A DNA stretch of 64,000 nt from Halomonas sp. UBA3074 (lineage in GTDB: Bacteria; Pseudomonadota; Gammaproteobacteria; Pseudomonadales; Halomonadaceae), in NCBI RefSeq assembly GCF_002366715.1, contig NZ_DFBS01000026.1:1-64000 (forward strand), read 5' to 3'. This document shows, piece after piece, positions 59,292 through 64,000 of the stretch. The translations under genes and the position numbers were made by a program. Numbering within the stretch: position 1 is the first letter of the stretch; each line of letters begins with the position of its first letter. The notes beneath the pieces are model-generated. The model was not told where the DNA came from, did no database searches, and saw only the letters and a program-made list of their open reading frames with translations.

Positions 59292-62021
59292 ATGACCTTT
59301 CTCGCCAATCCTTTGTTTCCTGTCAGCGCTTTCACCGACGCATGGCTTAAGCAAACAATGTCTATCAAGCAGAGCGCTTCTACAACAATGCAGGGCAGTG
59401 AAGCAGTGGCTTCTCTGTTCGACCCTTTCGGTTTTGGTCGTGCAGCGTTTAGCTATTGGCGCGATAGCATGGAGCGAAGCGTTCTGTATTTGGATGTCAT
59501 GCGCGAGCGTGGCAACCAGTACCTCGAGCATATGGAGCAAACCAAGCCGAATGTGCTCGGCTTCGATACCGAAGTGCTGATGGATGGTCGAACGCTGCCT
59601 CGGCCAACTAACTATGAGCTGTTGCGCGTGTTACCTCACGAAGGCACGGAAATCGATCTACAGAAACGTCCCTTTGTGGTAGTTGACCCGCGCGCAGGGC
59701 ACGGGCCAGGGATAGGTGGCTTCAAGCCCGACAGTGAACTGGGTGTAGCCCTTAAAGCGGGCCATCCTTGCTACTTTATTGGTTTTTTGCCATTTCCTGA
59801 GCCAGGGCAAACCGTTGAGGATGTGGTCGAGTCTGAGATTGCCTTCCTGCGTCATGTCATTGAACTGCATCCCGAAACCACCGAAAAACCGATGGTGGTA
59901 GGCAATTGCCAAGCGGGTTGGCAGATCATGATGGCGGCCGCCCTGGAGCCTGAGGTATTTGGCCCTATCCTCATTGCTGGAGCACCGCTCTCTTACTGGG
60001 CGGGCGAACATGGTAAGGCGCCGATGCGCTATACCGGTGGAATGTCCGGGGGCAGCTGGATGACTGCGCTGGCGAGCGACCTGGGCGATGGTCTGTTTGA
60101 TGGCGCCATGCTGGTGCAAAACTTTGAACGCCTCAACCCGGCCAATACCCACTGGAAAAAGCAGTATCACCTTTACGACAACATCGATACCGAAGCGGGC
60201 CGCTATTTAGAGTTTGAGCGCTGGTGGGGTGGTCATGTTGTGCTGGGTGGCGAAGAGATTCAGTATATTGTCGATAATCTTTTTGTCGGTAACCGCCTCT
60301 CAACGGCACAGCTAGTCACCCGCGATGGGCGTCGCATCGACCTGCGCAATGTACGCTCACCGGTAGTGGTGTTCTGCTCACGTGGCGATGATATTACCCC
60401 GCCGCCACAAGCGCTGGGCTGGATTCGAGATCTTTACGAAAACGAAGACGATATCATTGCGAACGAGCAAACCATCGTTTATTGCCAGCACGACACGACG
60501 GGCCATTTGGGCATATTCGTATCGGGCAGCGTGTCGCGTAAAGAGCATACTGAATTCACGGCCAATATGGACTATATCGACGTCCTGCCGCCGGGGTTGT
60601 ATGAAACCACCATATCACCGGCCGAAAAAGGCGAAGATGCCGAGCTTTACGAGCGCGACTATTTGCTGGAATTCATGCCCCGTGACTTTGCCGAGCTTGA
60701 TCGCGAAGTAAAACACAAGCCAGAGGATGATCGCCGCTTTGCGACCGTGGCGCGCATTTCGGAAATCAACCTGGGCATGTATCGGCTGTTCCTGCAGCCG
60801 TGGATAAAAGCGACGATTACCCCTGAAGCTGCCCGCTGGATGCGTCGTATGCATCCCATTCGGCTGGGCTACAAACTGCTTTCTGATCGCAACCCTTTGT
60901 CGGTGCCGTTACCCGTGATGGCAGATGCTGTGCGTAAAAATCGCCATCCAGTCTCAGAGGACAATCTGTTCAAAGCATTTGAGACCATGGGCTCTGACCA
61001 GTTGGTGGCAAGCCTCAATACGATGCGCGATGTACGGGATAGTAGTACCGAGAAACTGTTTATGGATATTTATGGCCAACCGCTCCTGCAGGCTGCTGTG
61101 GGCCTCTTCGGCGATGCTCATGTCCATCGCCGTCGTCCCGGTGCTGAACCCGAGCGCCGCCGATTTGTAGAGCATCGCCAGGAGGCACTGCGTGAGAAGA
61201 TTGCCCAGGGGAGTGCCCACGAAGCGGTCATGCGCTCGCTTATTTATGTGCTTGGCGGTGCCCCAGCGACGGATGAGCGTAACTTCAAGCGGCTACGTGC
61301 CTCTCGCGCAGAGCTTGAGCCAGGCATTCAACTGAGTGAATTTAAAAATCTGGTACGCGAGCAGTTCTTTATTTTGAAGCTGGATCGTGAGCAGGCGCTT
61401 AATTCACTGCCTGTATTGCTGGCAGGCAGCAGCAACAGTGAAATCGATGGCTACATCAGCCACCTTGAGCATGTTTTTGCCGCTAGTGGTGAGCTTTCCG
61501 AGCATGCCGCCGAACGCTTTACACATATAAAAGCTCTGTTTGATCAGGCGCGACCAAGCGAAGAAAAAGTGGCGGTAGCTAAAGCCAAATCGCCAGCAAC
61601 GCGCAAGGCGGCTAAACCTACCTCTTCCAAGGCTAAAGCGACGGCTTCCGCTGGGTCGCCGGTAGCTAAACCTGCCACTAGCGCTGAAAAGTCGGTGACA
61701 AGTCCATCCAAGCCTGCGGCAAATTCTGTTAAACCTAGCGCTGATACGAATAAGCCAGCAGCGAATAAGCCTGACACTAGCAAGACAGAATCGGTACCAG
61801 AAGAAGCGGCGCCACAAGAAACAGTCAAGACCGATGCGGCTGCTAAACCAAGTGCGGCTAAGCAGACGCCTGCCAAGACCTCTTCTGAGGCAGAGCAACA
61901 GGAGAAGCCACAAGTGACTAAACCTGTCACTAAGCCTGCTGCAGCCGAAGAGAAAGAGACGCAGCCAGCGGTACAACCCACGGCAACAAAAGAAGGTGCT
62001 AAACCGCCTGGTAAGCGTTAA
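59292..62021 (+). CDS. DUF3141 protein: PHA-synthase-like alpha/beta hydrolase with Lys/Ala/Pro-rich tail
   Basis: A 909-residue protein of the DUF3141 family, often listed as poly(3-hydroxyalkanoate) synthetase-like. Residues 15-90 (FGRAAFSYWRDSMERSVLYL) resemble the PHA-synthase N-terminal region. The alpha/beta-hydrolase core has a Cys nucleophile, Cys206 in MVVGNCQAGWQIM (compare the GxCxGG box of PhaC), acidic residues 366-367 in CSRGDDITPP and His405 in DTTGHLGIF, so a Cys-Asp-His triad is complete. Residues about 450-750 are helical and family-specific. The last 155 residues are low-complexity AKP/SAE repeats like those of PhaF-type phasins or histone-H1-like proteins, suggesting DNA or granule association. 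ATG with GGGAG five bases upstream. Enzymatic role unproven. Confidence 0.85.
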   Translation: MTFLANPLFPVSAFTDAWLKQTMSIKQSASTTMQGSEAVASLFDPFGFGRAAFSYWRDSMERSVLYLDVMRERGNQYLEHMEQTKPNVLGFDTEVLMDGRTLPRPTNYELLRVLPHEGTEIDLQKRPFVVVDPRAGHGPGIGGFKPDSELGVALKAGHPCYFIGFLPFPEPGQTVEDVVESEIAFLRHVIELHPETTEKPMVVGNCQAGWQIMMAAALEPEVFGPILIAGAPLSYWAGEHGKAPMRYTGGMSGGSWMTALASDLGDGLFDGAMLVQNFERLNPANTHWKKQYHLYDNIDTEAGRYLEFERWWGGHVVLGGEEIQYIVDNLFVGNRLSTAQLVTRDGRRIDLRNVRSPVVVFCSRGDDITPPPQALGWIRDLYENEDDIIANEQTIVYCQHDTTGHLGIFVSGSVSRKEHTEFTANMDYIDVLPPGLYETTISPAEKGEDAELYERDYLLEFMPRDFAELDREVKHKPEDDRRFATVARISEINLGMYRLFLQPWIKATITPEAARWMRRMHPIRLGYKLLSDRNPLSVPLPVMADAVRKNRHPVSEDNLFKAFETMGSDQLVASLNTMRDVRDSSTEKLFMDIYGQPLLQAAVGLFGDAHVHRRRPGAEPERRRFVEHRQEALREKIAQGSAHEAVMRSLIYVLGGAPATDERNFKRLRASRAELEPGIQLSEFKNLVREQFFILKLDREQALNSLPVLLAGSSNSEIDGYISHLEHVFAASGELSEHAAERFTHIKALFDQARPSEEKVAVAKAKSPATRKAAKPTSSKAKATASAGSPVAKPATSAEKSVTSPSKPAANSVKPSADTNKPAANKPDTSKTESVPEEAAPQETVKTDAAAKPSAAKQTPAKTSSEAEQQEKPQVTKPVTKPAAAEEKETQPAVQPTATKEGAKPPGKR

Positions 62022-62039
62022 ATCAGACGGTTAGATACC

Positions 62040-62074
62040 AGCGCCCCTGCCTTCATGGTGGGGGCGCTTTGTTT
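62040..62074 (+). terminator. Intrinsic terminator after the DUF3141 gene
   Basis: AGCGCCCC (62040-62047) and GGGGCGCT (62061-62068) form an 8-base stem, extended inward to 12 pairs with GCC/GGT, around the loop TTCAT. TTTGTTT follows. It begins 19 bases after the stop. Confidence 0.88.
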
Positions 62075-62220
62075 CCCTAGTGGCTTTTTGGGTTGCCGTA
62101 ATGCTGGTGGCAGTCTAGTGTCTAGCTACTCTTTATCTGAAATCTACGGATTCCCCCTACGACTTGGTTGCTACTGGCGCTTCGCTAAGGGCTGGGTTAG
62201 GGTAGGCGCATTTTTTTCAT

Positions 62221-62261
62221 CCGTATCTTTTTTTTCGGGCTGGTTAAGCCCGACGATACGG
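62221..62261 (+). promoter_or_regulatory. Nested inverted repeat in the topA upstream region
   Basis: CCGTATC (62221-62227) and GATACGG (62255-62261) enclose a run of eight T and an inner hairpin CGGGCT (62236-62241) / AGCCCG (62247-62252). Two T runs (about 62211-62217 and 62228-62235) flank the left arm. It lies 55 bases before the topA ATG, so it would be in the leader or at the promoter. The remaining gap from 62075 holds no ORF that I can support. Confidence 0.4.
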
Positions 62262-62315
62262 CACCGAATTCAGAGCACGCGCTAGCCAGCCCGTGCATTA
62301 GGAAAGTGGAGCACT

Positions 62316-64000
62316 ATGGGCAAGTCACTGGTCATCGTCGAGTCGCCAGCGAAAGCGAAGACGATAAACAAATATCTCGGCAACGATTTCATCGTGAAGT
62401 CGAGCGTGGGCCACATTCGTGACCTGCCGACCAGCGGCTCAGGTAAGGCAGCCTCCGACCCTAAGGAGCGCGCACGCCAAGCCGCAGCGACACGCAAGAT
62501 GTCGGCGGAAGAAAAAGCAGAGTATAAAAAACGTAAAAGTCAGGATCAGTTAATCCGGCGAATGGGTATCGACCCTAACAACGGCTGGGAAGCGAACTAT
62601 GAAGTCCTGCCTGGCAAAGAGAAGGTCGTGGCAGAGCTCAAAAAGCTGGCTGAGAAAGCTGACGCTGTCTATCTCGCAACGGATTTGGATCGCGAAGGGG
62701 AAGCCATTGCTTGGCACCTGCGCGAGACCATTGGGGGAGATGACAGCCGCTATAAGCGTGTGGTGTTTAACGAAATCACCAAAAACGCTATTCAAGATGC
62801 GTTCAAGGCACCGGGTGCACTCAACATTCCACGTGTAGAGGCGCAGCAGGCGCGCCGTTTCCTGGATCGTGTCGTGGGCTTTATGCTTTCCCCCCTGCTG
62901 TGGGCGAAAGTGGCACGTGGCCTGTCAGCAGGGCGCGTGCAATCCGTCGCTGTTCGCTTGATCGTTGAGCGCGAGCGTGAAATACGCGCTTTCATCCCGG
63001 AAGAGTTTTGGGATGTTCACGCCGATCTAGCCTCACCTGAGGGCGAGCTGGTGCGCTTTGCACTCGTTCGTCAGGACGGAAAAGCCTTTAGGCCTACCTC
63101 CGAAAAAGATACGTTGGCGCGTATTGAGCAGCTTAGAAAAGCCAAGTTGGCGATTACTTCTCGGGAAGATAAGCCCACTAGCTCTAAGCCGACAGCCCCT
63201 TTTATTACCTCTACGTTACAGCAGGCCGCAAGCGGCCGGTTAGGGTTCTCCGTCAAGAAGACCATGACCATGGCCCAGCGCCTTTATGAAGCGGGCTACA
63301 TTACCTATATGCGTACCGACTCCACCAATCTTTCAAAAGATGCGGTGGAAGGCGTGCGCAGCTATATCGGTGAAGAGTTTGGTGAGCGTTATCTGCCTGA
63401 AGCGCCTAATCGTTATAGCAGTAAAGAGAGTGCCCAGGAGGCTCACGAAGCGATTCGACCTTCCAGCGTTGAGCGTAAGGCCTCTGACCTTTCCGGTATG
63501 GAACGCGATGCAGAGCGCCTTTACGAGCTGATCTGGCGCCAGTTTGTGGCTTGCCAAATGACACCGGCTGAGTACTTGTCCAGTACGCTCAGCGTCGAGG
63601 TCGATGGGTATGAGCTGCGCGCCAAGGGACGTGTACTTAAATTTGACGGCTACACGCGGGTGATGAAGCCCAGCGGAAAAAATGAAGACCAGAGCCTGCC
63701 CGATTTGCCCCAGGGCACGGCGATGGCACTGGAAGCGCTTGATCCCCAGCAGCACTTTACCAAGCCAGCGCCGCGTTACACCGAAGCCAGCCTGGTAAAG
63801 GAGCTGGAGAAGCAAGGAATTGGTCGTCCCTCTACTTATGCGTCGATCATCTCGACGATCCAGGATCGCGGCTATGTGAAGCTGGAAAACCGCCGCTTCT
63901 ACGCCGAGAAGCTGGGCGATATCGTCACCGAGCGATTGAAAGAGTCTTTCCCTGATCTGATGGATTTCTCTTTCACCGCGCGAATGGAAGATAGCCTCGA
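62316..64000 (+). CDS. topA: DNA topoisomerase I, 5' part (runs off the window)
   Basis: The first 561 codons of a type IA topoisomerase that relaxes negative supercoils. The Toprim domain starts GKSLVIVESPAKAKTINKYL with the DxD residues in VYLATDLDREGEAIAWHLRE. RFLDRVVGFMLSPLLWAKVA and GLSAGRVQSVAVRLIVERE are central motifs. The active Tyr331 is in AGYITYMRTDSTNLSKDAVE, and KELEKQGIGRPSTYASIIST lies near the right edge. The C-terminal zinc ribbons are outside. Relative to the E. coli enzyme it has a Lys/Arg-rich insert near residues 45-75 (GKAASDPKERARQAAATRK). GGA precedes the ATG. Confidence 0.98.
   Translation, partial: MGKSLVIVESPAKAKTINKYLGNDFIVKSSVGHIRDLPTSGSGKAASDPKERARQAAATRKMSAEEKAEYKKRKSQDQLIRRMGIDPNNGWEANYEVLPGKEKVVAELKKLAEKADAVYLATDLDREGEAIAWHLRETIGGDDSRYKRVVFNEITKNAIQDAFKAPGALNIPRVEAQQARRFLDRVVGFMLSPLLWAKVARGLSAGRVQSVAVRLIVEREREIRAFIPEEFWDVHADLASPEGELVRFALVRQDGKAFRPTSEKDTLARIEQLRKAKLAITSREDKPTSSKPTAPFITSTLQQAASGRLGFSVKKTMTMAQRLYEAGYITYMRTDSTNLSKDAVEGVRSYIGEEFGERYLPEAPNRYSSKESAQEAHEAIRPSSVERKASDLSGMERDAERLYELIWRQFVACQMTPAEYLSSTLSVEVDGYELRAKGRVLKFDGYTRVMKPSGKNEDQSLPDLPQGTAMALEALDPQQHFTKPAPRYTEASLVKELEKQGIGRPSTYASIISTIQDRGYVKLENRRFYAEKLGDIVTERLKESFPDLMDFSFTARMEDSL

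Noticed and set aside
61404..61976. 190-codon minus-strand frame opposite the DUF3141 tail
   Set aside because: It arises from the low-complexity AKP-coding repeat on the other strand and reads as Arg/Leu/Phe-rich noise.
1..64000. CRISPR arrays, defence islands, prophages, insertion sequences
   Set aside because: No regular spaced repeats, cas-like, toxin-antitoxin, restriction or transposase genes were seen; gene content is mainly core chromosomal.

Overview
The window reads as one chromosomal segment of a halophilic gammaproteobacterium, most probably a member of the Halomonadaceae (Halomonas/Vreelandella type). This is judged from protein style and gene order, for example gloB-methyltransferase-rnhA-dnaQ, the mrdA-rodA-mltB-rlpA-dacA-ybeD-lipB cell-wall cluster, and a DUF3141 gene beside topA; no search was run. 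Coding density is high, most genes have clear ribosome-binding sites, and I see no rRNA, CRISPR array, intact insertion sequence or prophage.

Layout. (1) 1-10.6 kb: the 3' end of etfA, a large branched palindromic intergenic element, a nitronate monooxygenase, then two leftward transcription units. One encodes a fatty-acid-like CoA pathway: a crotonase, a two-subunit acyl-CoA dehydrogenase, and a FadB-like protein whose dehydrogenase half looks dead. The other encodes a TAXI-type TRAP transporter with two solute-binding proteins flanking one fused permease. Both upstream regions carry similar operator-like repeats, suggesting joint control of uptake and breakdown of one carboxylic acid. (2) 10.6-16.8 kb: SulP transporter, chemoreceptor, RarD, omega-amidase, RsuA. 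(3) 16.9-24.1 kb: complete yejABEF peptide ABC transporter, then mltD. (4) 24.1-29.8 kb: gloB and divergent methyltransferase-rnhA-dnaQ-nudC, an SCP2 protein, sohB, an ArsR-type regulator. (5) 30-38.2 kb: a frame-disrupted propionate/acetate-CoA ligase gene, a probable preQ1-I riboswitch before yhhQ, ybfF, an exonuclease/GIY-YIG fusion, a ThiY-like binding protein and a NhaP2-type antiporter.

(6) 38.2-47.1 kb: tRNA-Ser(UGA) next to a 3'-truncated oligopeptide-type binding protein gene, a small secreted hypothetical protein, an anchored glutaredoxin, mpl (with a long-range stem in its leader) -ubiX-lysE, a DedA/PAP2 fusion, and a pair of membrane proteins with degenerate GGDEF-like domains. 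(7) 47.4-57.9 kb: a long rightward cluster proA-nadD-rsfS-rlmH-mrdA-rodA-mltB-rlpA-dacA-ybeD-lipB for proline, NAD, ribosome maturation, cell elongation and lipoylation, met head-on by lipA. (8) 59.3-64 kb: a PHA-synthase-like DUF3141 protein with a Cys-Asp-His triad and a Lys/Ala/Pro-rich tail, then topA running off the window.

The points most worth follow-up are the transport-plus-catabolism module with its pseudo-dehydrogenase and shared operators, the DUF3141 protein, the mpl leader stem, the preQ1 riboswitch, the degenerate GGDEF pair, the branched palindrome, the disrupted CoA ligase, and the tRNA-linked gene truncation.
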